DNA of 64,000 nt from Fodinibius sp052060035 (GTDB lineage Bacteria > Bacteroidota > Rhodothermia > Balneolales > Balneolaceae): NCBI RefSeq assembly GCF_052060035.1, contig NZ_JBPOEA010000001.1:434001-498000 (forward strand), given 5' to 3'. The notes beneath the pieces are model-generated. The model saw only the letters and a list, made by a program, of their open reading frames with translations. It was not told the origin of the DNA and ran no database searches. Shown here one piece after another: positions 51,540-60,842 of this stretch. Both the position numbers and the translations under genes were made by a program. Position 1 is the first letter of the stretch, and every line of letters begins with the position of its first letter.

Positions 51540-52646
51540 ATGATGAAGACATTTTTAATTAAACTTATAGGGCTCATTTTTGTATCGGTAATTTTTGTTA
51601 CTCATAGTTTTGCCCAAGACTCCACGAAACCCGAAGGCACGGTCGACATCACCTATGCTGTAGGTGCCGATATGTCGTTCCTGAAAAGTGCTGAAGATAA
51701 CGGCAGAGCATTTAAAGACAATGGCAAAGTAAAACCCGGACTCGATATTTTTAAAGCTCACGGTTACAATTGGATACGTCTGCGGCTGTTTCATTCGCCG
51801 GATGAGTTGCCTAACGATCTGGAATATACTATTGAGTTAGCAAAAGAGGCTAAAGAGCGCGGGTATAAATTCCTGCTCGACTATCATTATGCTGACAGCT
51901 GGGCCGATCCCGGTAAGCAGCCTATTCCTGAAGCGTGGAAGGGATTATCGGTAGATGTATTGGCAGATTCAGTCTACCAGTACACAAAAAATACCATTGA
52001 AGCCTTTCGGGAAGCAGGGGTAATGCCGGAAATGGTACAGGTAGGCAACGAAATACGCAATGGCATGTTATGGCCTACTGGAAAGCTGCCCGATAGCTGG
52101 GACAATTTTGCCAAGTTGGTGAAGGCCGGCGTTGATGGTGTAGATGCGGGACGAGGGCAGGCCGCACGTCCATTGATTATGATTCACTACGATCAGGGGG
52201 GCGATGCTGAGGGCACCAAGAAATATTACGATAAATTTAATTCCTACAATATACCCTACGACATTATTGGGCTTTCCTACTATCCATGGTGGCATGGAAA
52301 CCTCTTGGAATTTCGCGAAAACCTGTTGTCGCTCGTTGAAAATTTCACCAAAGATATTATTCTGGTGGAGACCGCTTATCACTGGAAACCCTCGGAGTAT
52401 GAAAATACGATTCCACCATATCCCGAAACGCCAGCCGGGCAACGGGAGTTTTTAGAGTCCGTCAATGAAACCCTGCTCAACATTTCATCCCCAAAAATTA
52501 AAGGCATTTTCTGGTGGGAGCCGGCAGTAGAAGGTGGATTGGGGGCACGTAGCTATTTTGACGAAGAGGGCAACGCTTTGCCGGTGATGAATGTGTTTGA
52601 TAAGTATCGACTGGGGCAAAAAGAGGAAGAGGGAATTCCGGATTAG
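51540..52646 (+). CDS. Secreted GH53 endo-beta-1,4-galactanase (second copy)
   Basis: The 368-residue protein has a Sec signal peptide (about 1-25, ending SFAQ) without a lipid cysteine, unlike the first GH53. The barrel has YAVGADMSFLKSAEDNG, WIRLRLFHSP, LDYHYADSWADPGKQPIP, acid/base Glu171 in VQVGNEIRNG and nucleophile Glu277 in ILVETAYHW. It likely acts in the periplasm or medium on galactooligosaccharides. The two GH53 proteins are clearly diverged, so this is an old duplication or separate gain. Two adjacent ATG codons (51540 and 51543) could start it. Confidence 0.93.
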   Translation: MMKTFLIKLIGLIFVSVIFVTHSFAQDSTKPEGTVDITYAVGADMSFLKSAEDNGRAFKDNGKVKPGLDIFKAHGYNWIRLRLFHSPDELPNDLEYTIELAKEAKERGYKFLLDYHYADSWADPGKQPIPEAWKGLSVDVLADSVYQYTKNTIEAFREAGVMPEMVQVGNEIRNGMLWPTGKLPDSWDNFAKLVKAGVDGVDAGRGQAARPLIMIHYDQGGDAEGTKKYYDKFNSYNIPYDIIGLSYYPWWHGNLLEFRENLLSLVENFTKDIILVETAYHWKPSEYENTIPPYPETPAGQREFLESVNETLLNISSPKIKGIFWWEPAVEGGLGARSYFDEEGNALPVMNVFDKYRLGQKEEEGIPD

Positions 52647-52697
52647 ATATTTCTTGAAAGATGATCAAGCCAAATGTTAACGCCAGACTTAAATCTT

Positions 52698-55181
52698 ATG
52701 AGTTTTAACTTCTTAAATAAATCAATCCAGATATTTTGCCTTGCTCTGATTGGTATTTTATTAGTACCCAACTTTTCAGAGGCACAGAGTCGTCAGCGTT
52801 ACTCCATGGATTTGGATTGGCGTTTTACTCGGGGAGATATAGAAAATGCCGAAAATCCTGATTTTGATGATAGTGATTGGCGTCAGCTCGATGTACCACA
52901 CGACTGGAGTATTGAAGGGGCATTTAAGGAAGACTACCCCACTGGTGGGAGCGGTGGTTATTTACCCACCGGGATAGGATGGTATCGAAAAACCTTCACG
53001 GTACCTCGGGATCTGCTCGATAAAAAAGTATGGCTACAGTTTGATGGCATCTACATGAATAGCGATGTATGGATTAATGGACACCACTTGGGGCATCGTC
53101 CGTATGGCTATATAAGCTTTAAATATTATATCGAACCGTATTTACAAGCGGGCGAAAATGTTATTGCCGTTCGGGTGGATGACTCCAAACAACCCAGCTC
53201 ACGATGGTATTCGGGAACAGGCATTTACCGGCATGTATGGATGACTGTAACCAATCCATTGCATGTTGATCACTGGGGCGTTTATGCGACGACTCCTGTA
53301 GCGAATGAGGATCATGCTGTTGTTGAAGTACAAACGGATGTGACGAATGAGATGAAATCGCAACAGGAGGGCACATTGTCAGCTGTGTTGCTTAATGAAA
53401 ACGGGATAGAAGTAGCTCGGGCCGATAGTAATTTTTCAGTTCATTCTACCAGCCAACAAATGGTAGAGCAAAAACTGAGCATAAAAAAACCGCAGCTTTG
53501 GTCTATTGATTCTCCATCGCTGTACACTTTGCAGGCTGTAATTAAACAAGGAGACGAGGAGATAGATCGTAAAGAAACTACAATTGGAATTCGCAATATA
53601 GAATATAAAACAGATGAAGGGTTCTTTCTGAATGGGGAACACGTGAAGATGCACGGTGTAAACTTGCATCACGATGGCGGACCGGTGGGCGCAGCGGTTC
53701 CCATAGGGGTGTGGGAACGACGACTTCAAAAGCTTAAGGCTATGGGCGTTAATGCTATCAGAACGGCTCACAACCCAATGTCGCCCGAATTTATGGCACT
53801 TTGCGACCGTATGGGATTTCTGGTGATGGATGAGGTGTTTGATGAATGGAATCATGGAAAACGAGAATTTACGTATCACCAATATTTCGAAGAATGGGGG
53901 CAGAAAGATGTAAAGGATTTTATAAAACGTGATCGTAATCATCCGTCAGTAGTAATGTGGAGTGCGGGCAATGAAATTGGGGAACAGGTGCCCAAAGCAG
54001 GCGTAGGTACGCTGGAAAAATTAATTGGGACTTTTCATTACATGGATCCCACTCGTCCGGTAACTACTGGGAACGATCATATCGGAGATACTACTGCTCC
54101 TACTACAAAGCGGTTTTTAGATGCGTTGGATATTGTAGGCTACAATTATGCTGATCGGTGGACAAATCGGCGGGAGCTGGTATACACCGTTGATAAGCTC
54201 GACCATCCCGATTGGAAATATGTAGGGACCGAGAGCCCTAATATTGTTGCCCAACGAGGAGATTACACACTGGGTGATTCTACGATTGTACAGCCCAACT
54301 ATAATTCCAATATGATTCGTGTTGCCGAGCTCTGGAAGTTTGTCCACAATCACGATTACGTTATTGGAGACTTCATGTGGACGGGTATTGATTACCTGGG
54401 AGAAGCATGGTGGCCCAACAAGCACGCTTCATTCGGCTCACTCGATTTGGTGGGATTTCCTAAGGATTCGTACTACTTTTACCAGAGCCAATGGACCGAG
54501 GAACCCATGCTGCACCTGTTTCCACACTGGAATTGGGAAGGGCATGAAGGGGATGTGATTCCTGTGTTGGCTTATACCAATGTAGATGTGGTAGAGCTCT
54601 ATTTGAATGGTAAATACTATGGTGAAAAGCGCATCTCATTCCCGAGAAAAGGAACGACCTGCGGATGGAACTGCTACGATGAAGAACCGGTCGATGCGAC
54701 TACAGCCGATTTGCATGCTGCGTGGGATGTTGTTTATGAACCCGGCACTATAAAAGCGATAGGAAAAAAAGATGGTAAAGTGGTTGTTACCAAGGAAATT
54801 CAAACTACCGGACCCCCTGCATCAATACGTATTAGTAGTGATAAAAACGAGTTATCGGCTAATGGACGAGATGTGGCTCATATCAAAGTCGAAGTGGTTG
54901 ACAAAGATGGAAATGTTGTTCCCCGAGCCAACAACAAGCTTAATTTTGAGATTGAAGGAGAGGGCAACATTATTGGAGTTGGTAACGGCGATCCCCAGGA
55001 TCATACTTCGCATCAAGCAAATTACCGTAAAGCTTTCAATGGAATGGCTCTGGTTATTGTCCAATCAACACGAACAGCAGGGGTAATAAGAGTATCGGTA
55101 AAAGTTGATGGGATGGAAGGGCAAACCATAGAAATTAATACCCGGCAAAGCGAGGACCCGTTTAATTACTGGCAGCAATAG
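52698..55181 (+). CDS. Secreted GH2 beta-galactosidase
   Basis: The protein of about 827 residues has a signal peptide ending SEAQS, the GH2 N-terminal sugar-binding domain (DLDWRFTRGD, DWRQLDVPHDWSIEG), Ig-like domain, barrel with MHGVNLHHDGGPVGAAVP, acid/base Glu426 in VMWSAGNEIGE and nucleophile Glu512 in VGTESPN, and C-terminal DUF4982-like and Big-like domains (about 600-815). It is of the common Bacteroidota beta-galactosidase type and should remove galactose from galactan fragments. The ATG at 52698 fits the signal peptide; an ATG at 52674 is 8 codons upstream and falls in the CAAATGTTAACG element. Confidence 0.9.
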   Translation: MSFNFLNKSIQIFCLALIGILLVPNFSEAQSRQRYSMDLDWRFTRGDIENAENPDFDDSDWRQLDVPHDWSIEGAFKEDYPTGGSGGYLPTGIGWYRKTFTVPRDLLDKKVWLQFDGIYMNSDVWINGHHLGHRPYGYISFKYYIEPYLQAGENVIAVRVDDSKQPSSRWYSGTGIYRHVWMTVTNPLHVDHWGVYATTPVANEDHAVVEVQTDVTNEMKSQQEGTLSAVLLNENGIEVARADSNFSVHSTSQQMVEQKLSIKKPQLWSIDSPSLYTLQAVIKQGDEEIDRKETTIGIRNIEYKTDEGFFLNGEHVKMHGVNLHHDGGPVGAAVPIGVWERRLQKLKAMGVNAIRTAHNPMSPEFMALCDRMGFLVMDEVFDEWNHGKREFTYHQYFEEWGQKDVKDFIKRDRNHPSVVMWSAGNEIGEQVPKAGVGTLEKLIGTFHYMDPTRPVTTGNDHIGDTTAPTTKRFLDALDIVGYNYADRWTNRRELVYTVDKLDHPDWKYVGTESPNIVAQRGDYTLGDSTIVQPNYNSNMIRVAELWKFVHNHDYVIGDFMWTGIDYLGEAWWPNKHASFGSLDLVGFPKDSYYFYQSQWTEEPMLHLFPHWNWEGHEGDVIPVLAYTNVDVVELYLNGKYYGEKRISFPRKGTTCGWNCYDEEPVDATTADLHAAWDVVYEPGTIKAIGKKDGKVVVTKEIQTTGPPASIRISSDKNELSANGRDVAHIKVEVVDKDGNVVPRANNKLNFEIEGEGNIIGVGNGDPQDHTSHQANYRKAFNGMALVIVQSTRTAGVIRVSVKVDGMEGQTIEINTRQSEDPFNYWQQ

Positions 55182-55226
55182 ATATCGGTATATAAAATTT
55201 TCAATTAATCGAAGGTTGAAATTCTT

Positions 55227-56210
55227 ATGAATACAGATACAATAAATATCGAACAACATGAACAGCATACCTTACCGGTTGTAGAGCTTGAAAATAAAGA
55301 GCTTAACATTGCGATCCTCCCGGATATGGGGGGTAAAATTATAGAACTGAGAAGCAAGCAATCGGGTACTCAGTTTCTACAGGAATCGGCCACAGATTAT
55401 AATGTTGTTTCTCAGCCTGCTTATGGTGAAGAATTCTCACCTCCTTTTGCTGCCGGGTTTGATGAATGCTTTCCAACTGTTTCTCCATCTAAATATGAGT
55501 TTAAGGGACAAGAAATTGATCTTCCTGACCATGGTGAACTGTGGACAAAAGCCTGGAACTACAAGGAACACAGAAATGGTGTTTCAATGTGGACACATGG
55601 CGAGCAGTTAAATTATCAGTTTGCAAAACATATAGAACTTGATGGATCAACAGTTCAGATTACATATGAAGTAGAAAGTCTGGAAGAAGTTCCGTTTGAA
55701 TATATTTGGTCGGCACATCCTTTGTTGAATATTTCGGAGGGGGACGAGCTCATACTACCCAATGAAATATCTGAAGTTGTCTTAAATTGGGCTTCGAAAC
55801 CCAACTTAGGTAGTTTGGGTGATACCTTGCCATGGCCAAAAATACTTGGGAATAACTCAAATATTGATTTTCATTACGTACAGAATAAATCTTTAAGTTT
55901 CGCGGCTAAGTTGTTCTCTGATCGTTTGACCAACGGAAAAGCCGGACTTTATAAACAGCAAGCCGACGAAACTTTGATGTTTTCATTTGATACCGACCAG
56001 GTTCCTTTTTTAGGGCTCTGGCTTTGTTATGGAGGATGGCCTACAGGCAGCAAACAAAAAGAATATACGTTGGCTTTAGAACCCTGTAATGCTCGTCCTG
56101 ATTCTCTCGCGGAAGCGTGTAGATGGGATGATCAGCAACAAATTTCTCCATTGAGCATCAAGTGCTGGGAAGTAGATATATCTATTTTTGATGGTAAACA
56201 GGATCTATAG
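55227..56210 (+). CDS. Aldose 1-epimerase-like protein (galactose mutarotase family)
   Basis: The 327-residue protein has no signal peptide and has the galactose mutarotase-like beta-sandwich pattern: LPDMGGKIIELRSKQSGTQFL, FDECFPTVSP, LPDHGELWTKAW, YIWSAHPLLNISEGDEL, and a late LALEPCNARPDSLAEA. The histidines in DHGELW and AHPLL fit the catalytic positions of the family. It would convert beta- to alpha-galactose, the form used by galactokinase encoded downstream. Related proteins include hexose-6-phosphate epimerases, but the position between galactosidase and transporter supports mutarotase. Confidence 0.83.
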   Translation: MNTDTINIEQHEQHTLPVVELENKELNIAILPDMGGKIIELRSKQSGTQFLQESATDYNVVSQPAYGEEFSPPFAAGFDECFPTVSPSKYEFKGQEIDLPDHGELWTKAWNYKEHRNGVSMWTHGEQLNYQFAKHIELDGSTVQITYEVESLEEVPFEYIWSAHPLLNISEGDELILPNEISEVVLNWASKPNLGSLGDTLPWPKILGNNSNIDFHYVQNKSLSFAAKLFSDRLTNGKAGLYKQQADETLMFSFDTDQVPFLGLWLCYGGWPTGSKQKEYTLALEPCNARPDSLAEACRWDDQQQISPLSIKCWEVDISIFDGKQDL

Positions 56211-56236
56211 ACGCTTAAATTTATAAAAATAATTTT

Positions 56237-57874
56237 ATGGAATTTTCATTATTAGATACTATTGTTTTTTGCTCTTATGCATTGATGATTGTGGGCATTG
56301 GACTTTGGGTGTCGCGGGATGAAAAAGGACATCAGAAAACAGCCGAGGATTACTTCCTTGCTGGCAAATCTCTGCCGTGGTGGGCTATTGGGGCCTCATT
56401 AATAGCGGCTAATATTTCGGCCGAGCAAATTATTGGGATGTCCGGTTCCGGTTTTGCCGTGGGATTAGCCATTGCTTCTTACGAGTGGATGGCAGCGGTT
56501 ACACTCATTATTGTTGGTAAGTATTTGCTGCCCATCTTTATTGAAAAAGAAATTTTCACTATTCCTGAATTTGTTGAACAACGATTTAACACCACGCTGA
56601 AGACGATTTTAGCAGTCTTTTGGATCGCGCTATTCGTCTTTGTAAATCTAACTACGGTGCTCTACCTCGGAGCATTGGCGCTTGATACGATTATGGGAAC
56701 CGGTGATGGTAGCTTAATGATGTATGCACTCATTGGGCTTTCAGCTATTGCAGCCGCGTATTCATTATATGGTGGACTCTCGGCCGTAGCGTGGACCGAT
56801 GTCATTCAAGTTGGACTGTTGGTTCTTGGGGGCTTTGTGGTGACTTTTGCCGGCCTTTACAACCTTACGCCCGATGGTGGTATTTTCAACGGTATTGCTC
56901 ATCTTTATGAAGTGGCCGGCGATAAGTTTGATATGATTCTGGAACATTCCAATCCTGAATTTAGCAATCTGCCTGGTATTGCAGTTTTAATTGGCGGGAT
57001 GTGGGTTGCCAATCTCTATTACTGGGGATTTAATCAGTATATCATTCAACGTACGTTGGCGGCCAAGTCGTTAAAAGAGTCTCAAAAAGGAATTATTTTT
57101 GCAGGATTTTTAAAATTGTTGATTCCACTGATTGTAGTAATCCCCGGTATCATCGTTTATGTATTATTTAATCAACCCGAAGGAACTATGCAGATTACGG
57201 GTGTTGTAGATGCATTTACGAAACCTGATGGGAGTATTCAATATGATAATGCCTATCCATGGCTGATGAAGGTGTTTTTATCGCCCGGCTTCTTGGGATT
57301 GGTAGTGGCGGCACTTGCTGCGGCTATTGTCTCGTCGATGGCTTCGATGTTAAACTCGGTGGCCACCATCTTTACGATGGATATCTATATTCCATATATC
57401 AATCCAGATGCTTCAGATAAGCAAACGGTAAATATGGGACGAATTTCGGCTTCTGTGGCTTTGATAACTGCTATTATTGTAGCACCGCAGCTCGATAATG
57501 TGCCCCAGGTTTTTCAGTATATCCAAGAATACACAGGGATGGTGAGCCCCGGAATACTGGCTGTATTTTTGATGGGACTATTCTGGAAAAAAACGACTTC
57601 CAAAGGGGCCATATACGGAGTACTGTCATCTATTGTCATTGCGGTCTTTTTAAAAACACCGGCTGTGCAACTTCCATTTCTGGATCAGATGTTGTATACG
57701 CTCATTCTGACGATTGTTATTATCATGGGGGTCAGTTTGACGACCAATCCGCATGATGAAGATCCCAAAGCGATACATACCACTGCTGAGATGTTTAAGA
57801 CCAGCCCTGCATTTAATATCGGATCCTATATTATTTTGGTGATTGTTGCGGTATTGTATGCCGTATTTTGGTAA
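56237..57874 (+). CDS. SSS-family sodium/sugar symporter, probable galactose carrier
   Basis: The 545-residue inner-membrane protein has about 14 predicted TM segments. EDYFLAGKSLPWWAIGASLIAANISAEQIIG split over TM1-TM2 is typical of SGLT-like members of the solute:sodium symporter family, as are MWVANLYYWGFNQYIIQRTL and SSMASMLNSVATIFTMDIY. It likely imports galactose (or glucose) with sodium. It sits between mutarotase and galK, so galactose is the best-supported substrate. It would remove the need for a dedicated SusCD pair if galactose passes the outer membrane by porins. Confidence 0.9.
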   Translation: MEFSLLDTIVFCSYALMIVGIGLWVSRDEKGHQKTAEDYFLAGKSLPWWAIGASLIAANISAEQIIGMSGSGFAVGLAIASYEWMAAVTLIIVGKYLLPIFIEKEIFTIPEFVEQRFNTTLKTILAVFWIALFVFVNLTTVLYLGALALDTIMGTGDGSLMMYALIGLSAIAAAYSLYGGLSAVAWTDVIQVGLLVLGGFVVTFAGLYNLTPDGGIFNGIAHLYEVAGDKFDMILEHSNPEFSNLPGIAVLIGGMWVANLYYWGFNQYIIQRTLAAKSLKESQKGIIFAGFLKLLIPLIVVIPGIIVYVLFNQPEGTMQITGVVDAFTKPDGSIQYDNAYPWLMKVFLSPGFLGLVVAALAAAIVSSMASMLNSVATIFTMDIYIPYINPDASDKQTVNMGRISASVALITAIIVAPQLDNVPQVFQYIQEYTGMVSPGILAVFLMGLFWKKTTSKGAIYGVLSSIVIAVFLKTPAVQLPFLDQMLYTLILTIVIIMGVSLTTNPHDEDPKAIHTTAEMFKTSPAFNIGSYIILVIVAVLYAVFW

Positions 57875-57900
57875 TAAATGAGAATATTTAGTATTGATTC

Positions 57901-59082
57901 ATGGAACAGTTTATTCAACAAATTGAAGAGGAATTTGAAAATCGTTTTGGACAGAATTATAAGCTGATCGAGTCTCCGGGTCGGGTTAACTTAATTGGGG
58001 AACACACGGATTATAACGATGGATTTGTGTTGCCGGCGGCCGTGGATAAAGGCATTTATTTGGCTATTAATGTTAACGGTACCAATAAGTGCCGGTTTTA
58101 TGCTGTTGATAAAAAAGAAGCATTTGAAACCGATATTTCTGATGATATTGAAAGGTCGGATTTGGGATGGCCCAATTACCTGCTTGGCGTCGTCGATCAG
58201 CTGAAGAAACATGGCTACGATGTAGGTGGTTTTGATTGCGTATTCGGCGGAAATGTCCCCATCGGAGCGGGTATGTCGTCGTCTGCTGCATTGGAGGGCG
58301 GCGTGTTATTTGGATTGGCTGAACTCAATGGTTGGGATATTCCACCGGTGGAGATGGCAACGATCGCCCAGAAAGCCGAAAATGAATTTGTGGGCGTACA
58401 ATGTGGGATTATGGATCAGTTTGCCAGCTTGAATGGAAAGGAGGGATATGCGTTAAAGTTGGATTGCCGTAGCCTCGATTATGAATACTTTCCTTTTAAT
58501 AGAGATGATATTAAAATTGTGTTATGTGATACCCAGATTCGCCGCGAGCTGGCTTCATCAGAATATAATGTGAGACGGCAACAATGTGAGCAGGGCGTTG
58601 AGACTCTGCAGCAATGGGATCCTGAAATTAAGAGCCTTCGCGATGTAGAACTTTCTTTGCTGTTACAGCATGAAAAGGAAATAGATTCGACCATTTTTAA
58701 GCGGTGCAAATATGTGGTGGAAGAAAATAAACGCGTGATTCAGGCTTGTGATGATCTGCATCAGGGAGACTTTCATTCTTTTGGTCAACGCATGTATCAA
58801 TCCCACGTAGGGCTACAATTAGAGTATGAGGTAAGCTGTAAGGAGCTTGACATATTAGTTGATATCGCTCGTAGCCTTAATGGCGTATTTGGCGCCCGAA
58901 TGATGGGGGGCGGTTTTGGAGGCTGTACCATAAACCTGGTAAAAGAAGAGCATGTAAATGCTTTTACCGATCAGATTAAAGAGCAATATAACGACCAGAC
59001 CGGTGAGGAGATTAAGGTGTACAAAACTAAAGTCTCTTCGGGAACGCACGAGATAAACCGGGCGGAAGTGACTTCTGAATAG
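57901..59082 (+). CDS. galK: Galactokinase
   Basis: The 393-residue GHMP kinase has the galactokinase signature SPGRVNLIGEHTDYNDGFVLP, the ATP loop VPIGAGMSSSAALEG and the late GARMMGGGFGGCTINLV. It phosphorylates alpha-galactose to galactose-1-phosphate in the cytoplasm, the first Leloir step. It is followed by galT after 27 bases. Confidence 0.96.
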   Translation: MEQFIQQIEEEFENRFGQNYKLIESPGRVNLIGEHTDYNDGFVLPAAVDKGIYLAINVNGTNKCRFYAVDKKEAFETDISDDIERSDLGWPNYLLGVVDQLKKHGYDVGGFDCVFGGNVPIGAGMSSSAALEGGVLFGLAELNGWDIPPVEMATIAQKAENEFVGVQCGIMDQFASLNGKEGYALKLDCRSLDYEYFPFNRDDIKIVLCDTQIRRELASSEYNVRRQQCEQGVETLQQWDPEIKSLRDVELSLLLQHEKEIDSTIFKRCKYVVEENKRVIQACDDLHQGDFHSFGQRMYQSHVGLQLEYEVSCKELDILVDIARSLNGVFGARMMGGGFGGCTINLVKEEHVNAFTDQIKEQYNDQTGEEIKVYKTKVSSGTHEINRAEVTSE

Positions 59083-59109
59083 TTTTCAAGAAATTAAACC
59101 AATAGTATT

Positions 59110-60153
59110 ATGTCATTAGATTTAAATAACCACCCACATCGCAGATGGAATCCGTTAACCGGCGAATGGGTGCAAGTATCGCCGCACCGAGCCAAACGTC
59201 CGTGGCAGGGAAAGGAAGAAGAGACACCGGGCAATAAAAAGCCGGAATATGATCCCGAATGTTATTTGTGCCCCGGTAATGATCGGGCGGGTGATGCCAG
59301 CAATCCGGAGTATGAATCAACCTTTGTATTTACCAATGATTTTAGTGCTCTAAAACCTGATGTTCCTTCAGATGAGATGAATACCGATGATTTGTTAGTG
59401 GCAAAGGGAGAAAAAGGGACCTGCCGGGTAATCTGTTTTTCACCTCGGCATGATTTAACGCTTCCGGAGATGGAGCTTTCGCAGATTCGAGATGTCGTAG
59501 ACCTATGGGTTGATGAATACACGCAGCTTGGGAACAGGGATTACATCAATTATGTGCAGATTTTTGAGAACAAAGGAGAGATTATGGGATGCAGTAATCC
59601 GCATCCACATGGACAGATCTGGGCTCAGCAAACCATTCCCGATGAACCGTCAAAAGAGTTAAAACAGCAGGTTACCTATTTCGAAGATCATGGACATACG
59701 CTGCTTTCAGAATATTTGGACTTGGAGCTTGAGCTCGATGAACGGGTGGTAGTTTCCAATGAACATTTTGTAGTAGTAGTTCCTTATTGGGCGTTTTGGC
59801 CGTTTGAGACGCTGCTTATTAGTCGACGTCCGTTTGGACGGTTTACAGATATGACCGAAGACGAAAAAGATGCATTGGCGGATATTGTGAAACAAATTAC
59901 TGTTAAATATGATAATATTTTCGAGGTTTCTTTTCCCTATTCGGCTGGGTTTCATCCCGCACCCACGGATGGAAAAGAACATCCGGAATGGCATTTCCAC
60001 ATGCATTTTTATCCGCCTTTATTGCGTTCTGCTACGGTAAAAAAATTCCGCGTAGGGTACGAAATGCTGGGGACGCCTCAGCGTGATATTACCCCGGAGG
60101 CCAGTGCCAATCTTATGAAGGAGTTATCTGATGTTCATTATAAAGAGCAATAG
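59110..60153 (+). CDS. galT: Galactose-1-phosphate uridylyltransferase
   Basis: The 347-residue HIT-superfamily enzyme starts with HPHRRWNPLTGEWVQVSPHRAKRPWQG split into the family blocks, has zinc-binding CYLCPGN, and the catalytic SNPHPHGQIWAQ with His167 as nucleophile; EWHFHMHFYPPLLR follows. It moves UMP between UDP-glucose and galactose-1-phosphate. GalE, needed to recycle UDP-galactose, is not in the window. It is the last gene of the galactose row. Confidence 0.95.
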   Translation: MSLDLNNHPHRRWNPLTGEWVQVSPHRAKRPWQGKEEETPGNKKPEYDPECYLCPGNDRAGDASNPEYESTFVFTNDFSALKPDVPSDEMNTDDLLVAKGEKGTCRVICFSPRHDLTLPEMELSQIRDVVDLWVDEYTQLGNRDYINYVQIFENKGEIMGCSNPHPHGQIWAQQTIPDEPSKELKQQVTYFEDHGHTLLSEYLDLELELDERVVVSNEHFVVVVPYWAFWPFETLLISRRPFGRFTDMTEDEKDALADIVKQITVKYDNIFEVSFPYSAGFHPAPTDGKEHPEWHFHMHFYPPLLRSATVKKFRVGYEMLGTPQRDITPEASANLMKELSDVHYKEQ

Positions 60154-60264
60154 CATTTCCACCACTGTATAGCATAAATACGAGGTTGGAATCTCTCGCG
60201 TTTTTGGTGTTAAAAACCGTAAAACAGAAATTCCTTTTGCAAAATATCATTAAAGGAGTTTTTC

Positions 60265-60305
60265 ATAAGGGTTATTAGTTGACTATATCAACTAATAACC
60301 CTTAT
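60265..60305. promoter_or_regulatory. Perfect 18-bp inverted repeat operator of the MarR gene
   Basis: ATAAGGGTTATTAGTTGA and TCAACTAATAACCCTTAT are perfect reverse complements with CTATA between. The site overlaps the likely promoter (TTG at 60279-60281 and TATCTTTG at 60303-60310) and so should allow tight autorepression. The core TAGTTGA-N5-TCAACTA occurs again after marR. Confidence 0.85.
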
Positions 60306-60310
60306 CTTTG
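60303..60310 (+). promoter_or_regulatory. Bacteroidota-type promoter of the marR-RND operon
   Basis: TATCTTTG matches the TAnnTTTG -7 element, with TTG 21 bases upstream as -33 element (60279-60281). The MarR start codon is 30 bases downstream. The palindromic operator covers both elements. Confidence 0.7.
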
Positions 60311-60339
60311 CTCATCTTATTTTTAAAAGGTATTTGTTC

Positions 60340-60783
60340 ATGAGTTTACATCAAAAGTTGTATTGCGAAACGACCGGATGCCGGATGGCATACGTAGTAA
60401 AGGAAATGGTCCGAAGTCTGAAGAGCCGTTTTCAGGAAGAGGATATTGATTTGACCATTGAACAGTTTTTTATCCTCAATATTTTGGATAATGAGGATGG
60501 TCTTATTCTGCAAGAACTGGCTGAAATTGTTGACAGGGATAAATCAGCTGTACTTCGACATATCGATGGATTGGAACAACATCACTTTGTGACTCGCGTT
60601 CAGGACGAATCCGACAAGCGGAGAAAAATATTGCTTATTACGAAGCCCGGTTTAAAAGTTTTGGAAAAGGCACGAGCTGTCGATCAACAGCTGGATAGAG
60701 AAATCAACGCCGAAATACAGAATATCGAAACGAAAGAGTTTGAGGATGCGTTGGCTAACATGTATAATTTTTTGAGTGATTAA
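60340..60783 (+). CDS. MarR-family transcriptional regulator of the efflux operon
   Basis: The protein of about 147 residues has the winged-helix MarR core: ILNILDNEDGLILQELAEIVDRDKSAVLRHIDGL split over helices, then wing RVQDESDKRRKILLITKPG. The ATG at 60340 follows AAAAGG (60325-60330) by 9 bases; a TTG two codons upstream is too close to that site. The gene precedes an RND adaptor and pump. Its own promoter carries a perfect palindrome and a second copy lies before the adaptor gene, so it most likely represses the operon until a toxic compound binds. Confidence 0.9.
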   Translation: MSLHQKLYCETTGCRMAYVVKEMVRSLKSRFQEEDIDLTIEQFFILNILDNEDGLILQELAEIVDRDKSAVLRHIDGLEQHHFVTRVQDESDKRRKILLITKPGLKVLEKARAVDQQLDREINAEIQNIETKEFEDALANMYNFLSD

Positions 60784-60802
60784 TAGTTGATGTTATCAAC
60801 TA
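60784..60802. promoter_or_regulatory. Second MarR operator between marR and the RND adaptor gene
   Basis: TAGTTGA, a 5-base spacer TGTTA, and TCAACTA repeat the core of the operator at 60265-60305 with the same spacing. It begins right after the marR stop codon. It may control an internal promoter or act as a roadblock. Confidence 0.7.
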
Positions 60803-60842
60803 AAATATTGTGAAAAACAAATCAGTAATTAGTAAAAGTAGA

